Shown: positions 20,720 to 30,939, counted from the first letter of the stretch. The stretch is DNA of 64,000 nucleotides from Chrysophaeum taylorii (GCA_029834535.1 JAQMWT010000612.1:1-64000), one strand, 5' to 3'. Notes: a model not told the origin generated them from the sequence alone. Numbers and translations: made by a program.

Positions 20720-21676
20720 TCAATCCTGTAAAGGATTGTCGCGAGAGGCATGATGCATACCGAGTAGAGAACGAAAAGTGGGGAACTCAGCCGCAAGTGG
20801 TATTGTAAAGCCATCCGCCACGTTCAGCTTGCCGGGAACATGATGCACTCGTATTTTCTGAAGCGATATGTACTCACGAATCTTAAACCATCTAGTCGAC
20901 AGTGCCTTGGATCGAGAGGACCCATCTGGGTTATTAGAGGTGTGAACAGCGGCAGCATTGTCAGCCAAAAGAGGTAGGCTTCTGATGAAGCGCATATCTT
21001 CAGCAATTGGGTTGTCATTGTCATCGAAGTCAACAGGGTCAGCGGTGTTCTCACCATTAGCATTGTTGACGTCGAAGGTGGGGTTGACGACAAAGGAGAG
21101 TTCCAACACCAGCTTGCGTAGCCAAACAGCTTCATCAGCACAAATACTGAGGGTAATCAACTCAGCTTCGTGAGTTGAGCAGGAGACAATCGGTTGAAGT
21201 TTGCTTTTCCAACCAATAAGGCAGTTGAAAAGAAGACAAACCCGGTGGTAGATTTCCTATCTTCCTGTGCTAAGGAAGGGGCATTGTCAGCGTCAACCAT
21301 GGCAACCAAGGGGTCAAACTGTCCAGTAGATACATCCTGTGGTTGGTAGTCGACCACAGTGGAGAGATCAATTCGATTAGCGGAGACAGTGCGAAGGTGA
21401 GCTTCTATAGCATTACCTTTAGGATGGAACCAGAGGCGAAGTGAGCGGTTCTCCGGCTTCTTGAGGTAGCGAAGCAAATGCTCTAGCATTTGGACGTGAA
21501 CATATGTGGGTGCATGCATACCACGCGAACATCTGCCCAAGGCTTGCGAGAAGTCGGGTCTGCAGGCAACTTGCATGAACCAGCTTGCCAAGGAGGGTGG
21601 CAAAGTGCGAGTTGATGTACAACTCTGTTTCAGTGCTAGTTGATGTACAACTCTGTTTCAGTGCTCGGAGTGCCAT
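20720..21676 (-). CDS. RNase H domain and end of reverse transcriptase, copia A2
   Basis: Same blocks as A: LASWFMQVACRPDFSQALGR, LLRYLKKPENRSLRLWFHPK, MVDADNAPSLAQEDRKSTTG, DNAAAVHTSNNPDGSS and the terminal HHVPGKLNVADGFTIPLA. Fossil with breaks. Confidence 0.87.
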
Positions 21677-21727
21677 CTTTATACTTGAAGGACGATGACA
21701 TAGGACATTTAAGCGGGGACAGTTGCT

Positions 21728-21940
21728 GCAAGATTACCCTCGCTTACCCTGATCGCCGACTGCGATTGCAATGCCATTAGGGTGCGAGGATGGATGACGT
21801 CATTCACAGTATGCCCTAACACTCCCCCCAAACCTCAGCCTAAATCTAACAATATATGCCGCGTTTGGCTAAATTGACGTTCAGCCTACAATGCTGTAAA
21901 ATCCCAAATGTAGGTTTCTCGGACAATTATTAGGGTCGGA
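21728..21940. other. spacer with a truncated SINE-like head
   Basis: No gene. At 21733-21765 it contains the head of the SINE-like repeat (TTACCCTGATCGCCGACTGC) without the rest. The remainder is unique AT-richer sequence up to the Helitron edge. Confidence 0.45.
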
Positions 21941-23027
21941 CAAGTGCAGGCCAGTAAGTTCACCTAGTCCCAATCTCTAACCCCACTAAGTTCACCTTGT
22001 CCCAGTAAGTTCACCTGGTCAGTAAGTTCACCTAGTCCAAATCTCTAACCCCAGTAAGTTCGGCGCAAACCCACTCGTGCTCACGCCCACTCCTTTGAGC
22101 TCGTCGCTCTCACCCCCGCCAATCCAAGCTGCTTTGATCCGCACGCGCCGCCAACCCTTGAGTTTACTCTAAAAACCCCAGTAAGTTCACCTGGTCCCAG
22201 TAAGTTCACCTGGTCACTCAGTTCACCTAGTCCCAATCTCAAACCCCAGTAAGTTCACCTGGTCCCAGTAAGTTCACTTACAGTGCGCGTGTAGACGCCG
22301 GGAGGGGGCTTATCGGTATTGCGCAGCACGTGTGGGGTAGGGTGGAGTCGTCGACTCAGAAGAGCATATCCTCGGGGTTGCCGATCGACAGAGAGCCACG
22401 TAGAGCTGGACGTGACAGAAGACGGGCCTGGGCAAGAGGACGCCGACCTCGCGGGGCGTCTGGCCCTGGCTCTTGTTGATCGTTTGGCGTCGGCGGGCCT
22501 TAAGGGATACAGGTTGGAGGAGCCTCGGTGACAACGACACGATCGATCATGTATCTGGTACCGTTGCAGTGGCCGTGCGACGGGTCGAGGTTGCGAAGAC
22601 TTTAAGCTCGCGATCAAAGTCAGCATGCCGTTGGTTGTCAGGGAGTCGAAAACTCGACTGTAAAGAGCGAGGCGTCGTCTTCCGACCCAACCTAGTCAGC
22701 CGAAAAGAACTCCGACGCCTCGTCTCCGGGAAAAAAAGGCCGCGGTCATGCGCGCGTTGTCAGCATCGACAACATCGTTTCGACGGGGCGTGAGAATGGC
22801 GCGCTGAAAGAGCCGCCGCGGCTCGTGGAAATAGTCTGCGAGGTCGCCGTATACGGCTTGGAGGATCACTGTCTGGCTCTCGCGCCTGTACGTTATACCG
22901 CACATCACCTATCCAATATCCCTACCTGAACCTTACTCTCGCGCCTACCTGATCCTTACCCTAAATCGAGGGACAGACAAACAGACAGACAAACAAACAG
23001 ACAAACATCTGTCGATTAGTAGTTAGA
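21941..23027 (-). mobile_element. Helitron H1, non-autonomous, with helicase C-terminal remnant
   Basis: On the minus strand it starts TCTAACTACTAATCG, close to the Helitron 5' consensus, and ends GGCCTGCACTTG, with A before and T after, as expected for insertion between A and T. It carries a degraded Pif1-type helicase C-terminus: ILTPRRNDVVDADNARMTAA, then a TINKSQGQTPREVGVLLP block (SF1 motif V-like) and CHVQLYVALCR (motif VI-like), 22310-22800. A minisatellite of CAGGTGAACTTACTGGG units precedes the 3' end. No Rep domain, so it would depend on a complete relative. Confidence 0.8.
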
Positions 23028-23093
23028 TAAGAAAGCTCAAAACTAGGCCCTAGCCTACATTTCGAACACCAAACGAGAAACCCTCATTCAAAA

Positions 23094-23790
23094 GTGGATT
23101 GTCTCAGGCTATGTTTCAAACATAGCCTGCAAAATCACAAAATCGGCGTTCCGCCCATGGAATCGGCCGAAACGAGCAAAGAGTCGGCCCCGGGTCCTTC
23201 TGTAACCCCTGTGGACCCTTCGGTCCCGGCTGAGTTGACGAAAGTGTCGAAAAAACCCGCTGCCAAACGTCAACGGCGAAAAAACCTCTTGAGGGGAGAG
23301 TGCGTGTGCTGCGTAGCGAGGCTCGACGCCGACGAGACGGCCAGGGGCCAGCCGCTCGACCTGGAGCGACTCCTGAATATCGAGGGCGAGCTGCCCGACA
23401 AGTTCTACGTGTGCTCGAAAATGTGCCGGGACGACTTCACCCCGAGCAAGCTACACACGACGAAGGGCGCGAAGGCCGTTCTCGCCCGGATCTCCGCGTC
23501 GCTAACTAGGACTCTCAAGACAACCATCCGCAGCGGGGACGAGGTCCTCATCGAGCACGACTTCTCGGCGGGGCACAACATCCAGGGCGGCAACGGCGTT
23601 GTCCTGGGCCTAATCTACAACAACACTGTGTGTCGGGTCGAGTCATACGACGTGAAAACGATTCAGCAGGGAGAGATCCGCGTCCCGTTCTCCCACGTCA
23701 AGGCCAAGCCCGACAAGGAGAACGACACCCCCGATTCGGCGACTACCACCCGGACGGCCAGCGCGTCCGACGCTTGGATCGAGTGGGTCA
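23094..23790 (+). CDS. N-terminal part of a large DDE-type transposase
   Basis: The open frame beginning MDCLRLCFKH (or the internal MESAETSKES) has a basic patch (KKPAAKRQRRKNL) followed by a Cys-rich stretch CVCCVARLDAD and VCSKMCRDDF, a likely zinc-binding module, then SGDEVLIEHDFSAGH, which resembles a short beta-barrel. The frame changes somewhere in 23700-23830, where a Ser/Thr-rich linker leads to the coiled coil of the next part. GC-rich with strong third-position G/C bias, unlike the copia elements. The downstream exons identify the family. Confidence 0.6.
23105..23129. repeat. perfect 25-bp palindrome
   Basis: CAGGCTATGTTT, one central C, then its exact reverse complement. It lies at the start of the transposase frame and could form a 12-bp stem. 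Its role is unknown. Confidence 0.6.
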
Positions 23791-23829
23791 TCGGTTATCT
23801 CCACACTGTCGTCGTCGTCGGACTCGAAT

Positions 23830-25986
23830 GTGCGGATCTCGGAGCTCGAGAAGGAGGTGTCGAAACTCCGGAGCACGGTCGACAAGCTCACGGCGGCCAA
23901 GACGGCTCAGCACTCTCGCTCTGTCACCGCCGAACGCGAGACGAAAGAAGCCCACGCCGACGCCTTCGCCGCGGAAATGGCGGCCGCCAAGGCAGACGCG
24001 GCGCGTCTCGAGGCCAAGTGGAAGTACGAGGACGAGGTCCGGGATGCCGCACGTCGGGAGGCACGGCTCCAGGTCCGCATCGAACGCCACCAGGCCTCCA
24101 ATGAGAAGCAGCGCGACCGCGATGCCGCGAGGCTGCAGCGAGCCATCGACGAGCTCAACGCGACCAAGGCCCAGTCGAACGAGGCGGCGAGACAGGCTGC
24201 GGCGGCGGCCGAGTTTCGGGAGAGGAACCGACTGAAGAAATCGGACCCTCGGGCCATGCGACAACTCAAGAACAATTACGCCGCCCTCAACCAGGAAGCG
24301 AAGCAAATGGAGATAAAGCTCGCGGCTGCCGAGGACCGCGTCCAGGCCCGGGAGGAGGAGATCGAGCGGCTGCGGGAGCGGGTCGCGGTCCTCGAGAAGC
24401 AGAACGCCGAAGTGTGGGTACCGCGGAAGCCGTCCGGCAAGGGATCCGGCAAGGGCACTCCGTGGGACTCGAAGCTCAGGGTGCTGTGTATGAAACTGCT
24501 CGCCTCGCGGGTTGCGCCTGCGGAAATCCCCGAGGTCCTGGTCTCGGTCGTCGAGGCGGTCGTTGGCCCGGAGCGAGTGCGCGACATGGAGCTCCCGTCC
24601 GCACGCTTCATTCGCGACCTGCGCTCCGAGATGGGTGTCCTTCACGAGGCCGCCGTCGCCCTCGCCGTGGGATACGGTGACGTCGTCGACGCGGCGACGG
24701 ACGCGTCGCCGCTCGACGGCAAGGAGATCGCGACTACCCAACTTCGCGTCACACGCGGCGGCGTGACGGAGAACTGGACGCTGGGCGCGAGCGAGATCTC
24801 CGACCAGAGCGCGCCTGGCGAGGCCAAGGCGATCAACGATCGGTTTGGTGACCTGAATCGAGCGCTCCAGCTCGTTAATCAAGTTTACCAGGAGCTCTAC
24901 GGAGCCGACGCTGCTGCGGAGGCGCTCCCGGCCGCCGGCAGCGCCGGCGTGCAGAATCTCGCCGGCCGGGCCATCGTTACCGACAACGCCTCCGCCGCCA
25001 TCGCATCGGTCCGCGAGCTCCAGGAGCATGTCCTCGCGGCGGTGCAGAAGGAGATCGGGGAAGAGCTGTGGAATTTGATGACGCAAGACGAGCGCGACGC
25101 GAAGACTCGTGTCTTTCACGGGAACTGCCAGCGACATCTCGGTACGTCGTGCCGTCCCACCAGCAATTTGTTGAGCAGGCAACACATGGCTCGACGGCGG
25201 CGCCGCCGAGGAGGCCAAGATGCTCGACACGCTGCTGAAGGATAGCATCGAGAGCTCGGAGGCGAAGCACCTGCGCCTCACCGGCGAGTTGAACAAGGTC
25301 ATTCATGCCTTGTCCAAGTGTATCGGCGAGGGCGTGGATCGCTACGGGAAGGGCTTCGGGACCCCTCTCCGGGCATTCCTCGAGGAGAAGCACCCGTCGG
25401 AGCTCTACCTCACGCTCGGCCGCACGGACAAGGGGACGCGGCAGGACGCGTGCACCAACGCGGCCTGGGTCATCTTCCACAACCTCCCGTTTCTCGTCGA
25501 GTTCCTCGAGAACGCGAGCTACGCGCCGCAGAACATCCTCAGGAACAACCTCTTCTCGACCTTGTCCTCGCAGGAGGTCGCCGGAGCCATTCGAGCCCGA
25601 GCGATCATCGACGACAAGCTCACGGTGCCTTTCCGATTTTTCGCCGCATCGGACGCCCTCGAGGGTTGGTCGGTTCTCGACATGGCGGGCGTTCTCGAGC
25701 GAGTGCATGCCTTCTTCCAAGTCTGCCAGGATAATCCACAACTCGTTGCGACCGCCGGTTACGAGGCCTTCGACACTGAGATCGCCACCTACGCCCAGTT
25801 CCTCGAGACGCGGGCCGGGTCGGCGAAGCTGTCCGTCGACGGCCAGTCCACGATCCGCGACGTCGCGGCCGTTCGGGCGCGGCTCTACGCTCCGACTGAC
25901 ACCAATGATCCAGAGGCCAAGACCATGCTCGACGCGCTCCGGGCCTGGGGCCGCGGCATGCGCCGCACGTTCGAGGGGGGCAGTCT
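23830..25986 (+). CDS. central catalytic part of the DDE-type transposase (two exons)
   Basis: A coiled coil of about 190 residues (MRISELEKEVSKLRSTVDKL onward, many E/K/R/A heptads) is followed by the core: YGDVVDAATDASPLDGKEI (first acidic cluster), NWTLGASEISDQSA, GRAIVTDNASAAIASVRELQ (second acidic position) and FHGNCQRHLG. Across a 37-bp intron the frame continues NTWLDGGAAEEAKMLDTLL, TDKGTRQDACTNAAWVIFHN and YAPQNILRNNLFSTL. I recognise this as a widespread, uncharacterised family of large eukaryotic transposase-like proteins common in algae and oomycetes, but I cannot give it a confident superfamily name. A six-G run near 25975 marks a frame change to the last part. Confidence 0.6.
25142..25178 (+). 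other. probable 37-bp spliceosomal intron in the transposase
   Basis: Begins GTACGT after a G and ends GAGCAG. Removing it keeps one frame from FHGNCQRHLG into NTWLDGG, whereas reading through gives unrelated residues. Very short but with textbook GT-AG ends. A damaged coding segment is the alternative. Confidence 0.6.
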
Positions 25987-27309
25987 ATGCGCTACGTCGG
26001 CGACGGCGACCTCGCGGCGGTCAACCAGACGTCGGAGCTCCGGAGGGCCTTCGACGGCGCGCGGCGGAACTCGAACGAGGTCGAAGGCGAGTTTGGCGTA
26101 TTGAAGTATTACAACGCCTCCTACGTCAACATGAGCGTCGTGAACTGCGTCGGGGTCGTCGCGTGCCAACGGGACCACATGTTCGACCGGGCCGCCACGA
26201 GTTTTACGACCAAGCGCCGGCGACGCGTCGCCGACGAGGTCGCTGGTCGAACGACGACGAAGGCTCGAATGCGCGATCGAGTTGGTGGAGGACGTCTCGC
26301 CACGCTCGGCGACGACTTTCGAGGAGTGTTGATGGAGGCGGCTCGTCGTGGTCGGCAGAACCACAAGGAGCAGGCTGCCGCGCGCGCGGAGGCGGCGAAG
26401 GAGCACCATCGCCGTCGCGCCGCCGCGTTCGTCGAGAAGGCCCTCGAGCGCCAGGTGAACGACTACGCCAAGGCCCAGGAGGCCATGAAAGTCAAGCCTG
26501 TCGTCGACGAGCAGGCCCTCGTCGGGAGGACCCTGCTCTCGACGGTCAAGAAGCGACTTGATGCGGCACTTAAGCAGATCTCGAGCGACGCTGCGCGGTC
26601 GAAGGTCCTCAAGGAGAACATCGACAGGTACGTCGTCGGCATGGGCATGGGCGACCTCAAACCCAAGTCCTACACCTCGGGCAAGGACCCGACGATCGGC
26701 TCGGCCGGTTCCAAGGCCAACATCGAATTCCTCACCGCGCACCTCGAGTACGTCTACGAGCAGATCAAGACCAACTCCCGCGAGTTGGTCGCCGAGGCGG
26801 TAGTCCCGGGCGAGCGCCGACGGCAGCTGCCAGTGCTCGGGACCGCGACGGCCCAGCGTCTCGAACTCGACGCGAGGCGGCACTTGAGCGTTGACGAGCT
26901 CAAGGCCAAGGTTGAGGAGTGCCGCGCCTTTCGCCATCCGAGGAAGCGGACGCGGACAACGAGTGGCCGCTCGAAGCTACCGACGATTGACGTGGCGTTG
27001 GTCGGGTCACGCGTCGAGGTTCTCTGGGAGTTGTCGGGGCACCCGGGCTGCTACTGGATGCCCGGCACCATCGAGGCGGTATCCGACGAGAACTCCAAGG
27101 ACGGTCGCAAGAAACTCGGGCTGGGTTGGATCTTCGTTTCCTATGACGACGGTTTCAGCGGGTGGCTCCTCGCGAACCGCCCCACCTTCTTCAACGGCAC
27201 CAAGCCGGCCTCCTGGCGCTTCGTGTCCGAGGACAACGAATACGACGACGACGTTGACGAGGAGGAGGAGGAGGACGCGATGGACGTCGACGACGACGAC
27301 TACGCATAG
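25987..27309 (+). CDS. C-terminal part of the DDE-type transposase with Tudor-like domain
   Basis: A 440-codon frame. It begins MRYVGDGDLAAVNQTSELRR and contains SNEVEGEFGVLKYYNASYVN, the likely third acidic (Glu) position. A long Ala/Arg-rich helix follows, then RYVVGMGMGDLKP. Residues about 335-415 (VGSRVEVLWEL, CYWMPGTIEAVS, WIFVSYDDGFSGWLLA) have the pattern of a Tudor/Agenet-like chromatin-reading barrel. The tail is strongly acidic. A partial second copy on the minus strand (63279-64000) aligns with the middle of this part. Confidence 0.65.
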   Translation: MRYVGDGDLAAVNQTSELRRAFDGARRNSNEVEGEFGVLKYYNASYVNMSVVNCVGVVACQRDHMFDRAATSFTTKRRRRVADEVAGRTTTKARMRDRVGGGRLATLGDDFRGVLMEAARRGRQNHKEQAAARAEAAKEHHRRRAAAFVEKALERQVNDYAKAQEAMKVKPVVDEQALVGRTLLSTVKKRLDAALKQISSDAARSKVLKENIDRYVVGMGMGDLKPKSYTSGKDPTIGSAGSKANIEFLTAHLEYVYEQIKTNSRELVAEAVVPGERRRQLPVLGTATAQRLELDARRHLSVDELKAKVEECRAFRHPRKRTRTTSGRSKLPTIDVALVGSRVEVLWELSGHPGCYWMPGTIEAVSDENSKDGRKKLGLGWIFVSYDDGFSGWLLANRPTFFNGTKPASWRFVSEDNEYDDDVDEEEEEDAMDVDDDDYA

Positions 27310-27684
27310 CTGCGTTCGCGGGCCCCGACGCCGGTCTCCCGAGGGCGCCCGGAAAGACGAGGACACTAGAACTGGCCCCAGCGAACAAAAGGCGCCGTCT
27401 AAACGCCCCCACGACCCTCATTGGGCCTACGGACATTCCCGATGCGCCGGTTGTTGTATTTGGAGCCGATGGCGTCGTGCAGAGTAGAGCCACCTAGGCC
27501 CCCGCCTCCACCGAGGCGCCAAAATACCTCACTCCCAAGTAGATTCGCCAAATCGGCAGCTACGGACTTCGTTCCAAGATAAAATCGGCACCATTTTGGG
27601 TCAACTTGGCGACGGACAAAAAAGCCCGCCAATCCTTGGGGATTTTCGGCCCCGGCGCGGGACCCCCGAGTTCCTTATCCGACC
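27310..27684. other. 3' flank of the DNA transposon, no gene
   Basis: GC-rich noncoding sequence. No terminal inverted repeat matching the 23040 side could be paired by eye, so the element's ends are not defined. Confidence 0.4.
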
Positions 27685-27775
27685 CTACCACTCTCATTTC
27701 AGCTCGACGCTCTCACCCCCGCCAATCTAAGCTGCCTTGATCAGCGCACGTTCGCTAACCTTTGAGTTTACTCCT
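27685..27775 (-). mobile_element. Helitron internal fragment
   Basis: Matches the conserved stretch between minisatellite blocks in H1, H2, H4 and H5 (minus strand GAGTAAACTCAAAGGTTAGC through to the AGCTC end). No termini. Confidence 0.6.
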
Positions 27776-28514
27776 AAACCCTCCCGTAAGGCAGCTCGGG
27801 CGGCAGATGCTCGAGCTGCAGCCGATGCGGCGGCCGCCGCAGCAGAGGCGGAGGCAAGGCGAGATAGCGCTGCGGCCGGCGGCGGCGGCCGACGCTGCCG
27901 ACATTGCCGCGGCCGCGCGAGCTGCGGCCATGGCGGGCCGCACTGCCGCCGTTGCTGCAGCCCAGGCAGCGGCGGATCATCTTCGCGCGGCATATCCGTC
28001 CCCACCCCCAATGGCACGTCGGGATCCTGCGAATCCCTGGTCGGTTATCGACGAGCTCGACCTGGACCAGCTTCATGTCCTACCCCTCGCGGCAAATGTG
28101 AACCCATGCCGTCCCGACGTCACAGTGCGCTGGGCACGGGCGATGGTCGACATAACGCAGCGATGGAAGGACGCGGCCGACGATTTGGAGCGTTCGCGGC
28201 CGACGATTTGGAGCGTTCGCGGGCTATCAAGTGGCTGACTGTCGCGCACTTCCTCTTCTTCCGATCGGTTCGCGGGGGCGAGCGCGGCCGCGCGGCTGTC
28301 TCGGCCCGCTTTGACGCGTGGGAACGTCGGGACTACGAGCGTGTCTTCGACTGCTTCGTCCGTGACGTGGATAACGCACGTGCGCGCGGCCGGCGCGCTC
28401 CTCCGGCCCACGATCTGACCAGGGTCATGAGCCTCATTCATGCCGGTCAGTTGGGAAAGGCCGTCGCAAAAGGTGAGGGTAGTATATACCCCTGTGCGTC
28501 GCGCTTATTGTCAG
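27776..28514 (+). pseudogene. LINE N-terminal domain
   Basis: The region reads through an Ala-rich segment (AAAAADAADIAAAARAAAM), NPWSVIDELDLDQLHV and RWARAMVDITQRWKDAADDL. It continues in another frame with RAIKWLTVAHFLFFRSVRGG, FDAWERRDYERVFDCFVRDV and MSLIHAGQLGKAVAKG. The latter pattern is typical of the helical region upstream of the reverse transcriptase in this non-LTR family. The frame change is caused by the 23-bp tandem duplication at 28175-28220. Confidence 0.6.
28175..28220 (+). repeat. 23-bp tandem duplication breaking the LINE frame
   Basis: GGCCGACGATTTGGAGCGTT plus CGC occurs twice, head to tail. Not a multiple of three, so it shifts the frame; both copies are identical, so it is a recent event. 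Confidence 0.85.
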
Positions 28515-28515
28515 T

Positions 28516-29190
28516 TTGGGCGTCGCCAACGCCAGCGATGCCCGTGTTATCGCCCAGAAGGCAGCTAAACACCCGTCGCGCAATCGGCCGATTGGGGGCT
28601 TCGATCGCGGCTCCGCGCCGCGTATAGTCCTCGACCTTGCCGAGATATATCGCCGCTTGCCACCGAAGGCGGGGATCGGGCCCGCAGGGCTCCGGAACGA
28701 GCATCTCTCCGTTCTGGCGTACGAATTCCCCCGCCCGAAGGCCCTACGCGCCATGTCTCTAGTAAACGAGTTCGATACTGCGTACGTTGACGGCGAGCTT
28801 CCCGCCTGGTACTACACCTTCGTCGGTACCAGCCCCCTCGTGCCGCTCTTGAAGAAACCTCTCGAGTCCCCGGACGCGGTGCCGGACGCGCGTCCTATTG
28901 CGATGGGCTGCGTGCGCGCGAGAGCCACTGGCCGCGCTTTCGCGTTACAAATCCGTGACGATGTTGGCGCACATTGCTATCCAGCTCAGTGCGACGTCGG
29001 CGTGCCTCGCGGGATCTCTCAGTTCATCTTTGGACTGCGCTCTTTGTTGGAGCTACGTCCCGATTTTGCCATCATCAAGCTCGATGAGAAGAGCTGCTTC
29101 AACCGCATCGAACGCGCAACTGCGATACAGCGATGCTACGCAGCAGGGGGCAACCTTGCGTCGCTCGGGCGCCTTGCCGAGGCGAGTTGA
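28516..29190 (+). CDS. LINE reverse transcriptase, fingers and palm motif A
   Basis: Contains PKAGIGPAGLRNEHLSVLAY (non-LTR motif 1), PDARPIAMGCVRARATGRAF (motif 2 with RPI), VGVPRGISQFIFGLRSLL and FAIIKLDEKSCFNRIERAT, whose Asp is the first catalytic acid. This is the non-LTR type, not copia, because it has the GPAG and RPI blocks and no protease or integrase nearby. Confidence 0.8.
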   Translation: MGVANASDARVIAQKAAKHPSRNRPIGGFDRGSAPRIVLDLAEIYRRLPPKAGIGPAGLRNEHLSVLAYEFPRPKALRAMSLVNEFDTAYVDGELPAWYYTFVGTSPLVPLLKKPLESPDAVPDARPIAMGCVRARATGRAFALQIRDDVGAHCYPAQCDVGVPRGISQFIFGLRSLLELRPDFAIIKLDEKSCFNRIERATAIQRCYAAGGNLASLGRLAEAS

Positions 29191-30939
29191 CGCCCGTTTC
29201 CCCCATAGTTCTTGACGGCGACTTTGCCTCCTTCCGTTCAGAGAACGGCGGACGCCAGGGCATGCCCACCTTCCCGGCTGTGTGCGCGGTGGCTGCCTTC
29301 CCCGAGCAGAAGGCATCGGACGACCGTCTCAGCTCGCACGGGGGTTGTGCCCGCCTTTTCTTCGATGACGGCGTCATGGCTGGCCCCCCACGCGAAGCTG
29401 TGCTGGCTGCTCTGGCGTATGGGGAGGAGATCAAGGTGCGCAACGGTGCATTGCGGCTTGACAAGTCCTACCTCCACAGCCCGGCCCAGGGTCTTCGCGT
29501 TTTGGACGACCCCTCCGTCCAGGATCTAGTGGAATGGCGCGCAGAGGGCGGCTGCTCGTTTCGAACTCTCCGCGGCATTAGGGTCGTGAGTGAGGGCATC
29601 ACGATTGGCGGCATTGCGGTTGGCACCCCGTCGTTTGCCCGGCAAGAGGCGAGCGAGAAAATCGACAAAATGTGCAATAAGATTGAAACTATTCAACGTG
29701 CACTCACGTCACACTCGCGCCATGCCGCCCATGCTGTCATGTACTACTGTGCTACTTCTCTTGCTGACCACGTTACCCAGCACGCCTACCCGGCCGACTC
29801 GCGTGCAGCCCTCACCCGTTTCGACGCCGCGGCCCTTGACTCCTACTACACGGCGCTGGGCCCTGCCGGCGATATTGTGGCTGCGGACCCCTTTGCGACA
29901 CGCCGCCTGCGTTTACCCAGACGGCTGCGTGGCCTTGGATTGCGCTCGCGTGCCGATGTCGCTGATGCGGCTTTCGCTGGGACCGCCTGTGCGGTCCGCC
30001 CCCGCATGCTCAGCCGCTCTCCGGCCATGGCCGGCACGGTGCGCGGTTTCTGCGAGCAGCTCGCGCCCTTGCTGGGGCGAAACTCTTTCGACGAGGCCAA
30101 CATGAGCTTGCGCTTCGCGACCCTTGCGGCGTCCCAACCAACGTCCTTGCTGGCCCGCGCTTTCTGTGGCGCTTGGCGCCGTTTGCAGGCGGACGCCGGG
30201 AGGCCTGATGAGGGCCCATTGGCCGCGCCAGTACAATGCGCGGGCATTAACACATCGGCCGGAGCCCCGTACGGGAAGGTACAGCGGGCCGTGACGAGAC
30301 AACGCGAGGCTCTTCGCGCCGAGCGCCTTGAGGCGAGCCTTCGTGCTCTCCCTGCGCGCGACGTCCGCAAGGCGTCCTACCTGTGCACCGACAAGCTCTC
30401 CACCGCCTGGGTGGCTTCGTGGCCCTCGCGATCTCTGGCATTCTCGAACAGCGACTTCCCGGAAGCCGTTGCCAACTACTTCGGGCTGCCGTCGCCGGCA
30501 TGCGTACCGCTGTCCGGACGCGGCGTTCTTGGCGACACCCAGCGGGTTCTCGACCCGTACGGCAACGTCTTGCTCACGGACAGTCGCTTGGTCAACCGCA
30601 ACGGAGCTCGGTCCTGCATGCACGACTCGGTGCTATACGTGTTGAGTGGCCTCATGCACGAAGAGGGCGTCCGGCACACGGTCGAGCCCTTGGGCTTGTT
30701 CTGGAATTGCGTCCCACCCCTCGCCCGGCGTGCTTTCCGTTTTTTAAAGTCCACGTCGAGGCTCGTTCCTGACTTTTCAATCGCGGAACCACCGGGAACG
30801 CCTACTCCGGGCGGTCTCCGCCTCGGCGAGGTCAAGACGATCGTATTCTGCCCGTCGCGGTATGCGACCACTAACGTCAATCGCCGCCGCGATGGCACCC
30901 CGAGCCCAGTCGATAAGAGGGCCAACGACATCCAACATA
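29133..30939 (+). CDS. LINE reverse transcriptase motifs B-E, thumb and restriction-like nuclease domain
   Basis: Motif B is ENGGRQGMPTFPAV, motif C CARLFFDDGVMAGPP (FxDD, second and third catalytic acids), motif D region RLDKSYLHSP. RRLRGLGLRSRADVADAAFA is a block typical after the thumb of this family. The C-terminal part holds TSRLVPDFSI and LRLGEVKTIVF, spaced like the PD...ExK signature of restriction-like endonucleases used by early-branching LINEs for target nicking. The frame formally runs on to 30950, but the last few codons belong to the inserted long-TIR element. Confidence 0.75.

Larger units (their letters stand above)
17694..21727 (-). mobile_element. copia A2: 3' portion of a second A-type element
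   Basis: From high to low coordinates: end of reverse transcriptase, RNase H, SLNY motif, accessory 3' frame, second SLNY motif, a further small frame, then the 3' LTR (17694-18006). It supplies the 3' end that A loses at the window edge. Two SINE-like repeats (18932-19309, 20012-20381) are inserted in it, each with target duplications. The 5' two thirds of the element are absent. Fossil. Confidence 0.87.
27776..30939 (+). mobile_element. non-LTR retrotransposon (LINE) with reverse transcriptase and PD-(D/E)XK-like C-terminus
   Basis: GC-rich element without LTRs. It encodes an Ala-rich N-terminus, a helical N-terminal domain, a non-LTR reverse transcriptase and a C-terminal nuclease-like domain. 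The frame shifts at least three times (near 28198, 28512 and 29185), so this copy is dead. The 3' end is cut by the long-TIR element at 30940. No poly-A tail or target duplication remains visible. Confidence 0.78.

Noticed and set aside
23788-25302. Long antisense frame of 504 codons
   Set aside because: Shadow of the GC-rich transposase on the other strand; Arg/Leu-rich without domain features.
25305-26561. 418-codon Arg/Ser-rich plus-strand frame
   Set aside because: Out-of-frame reading of the transposase exons in GC-rich DNA; low-complexity RS/RR composition.
28475-28513. Intron in the LINE (GTGAGG...GTCAG)
   Set aside because: Removal leaves the downstream reverse transcriptase in the wrong frame; a simple frameshift fits better.
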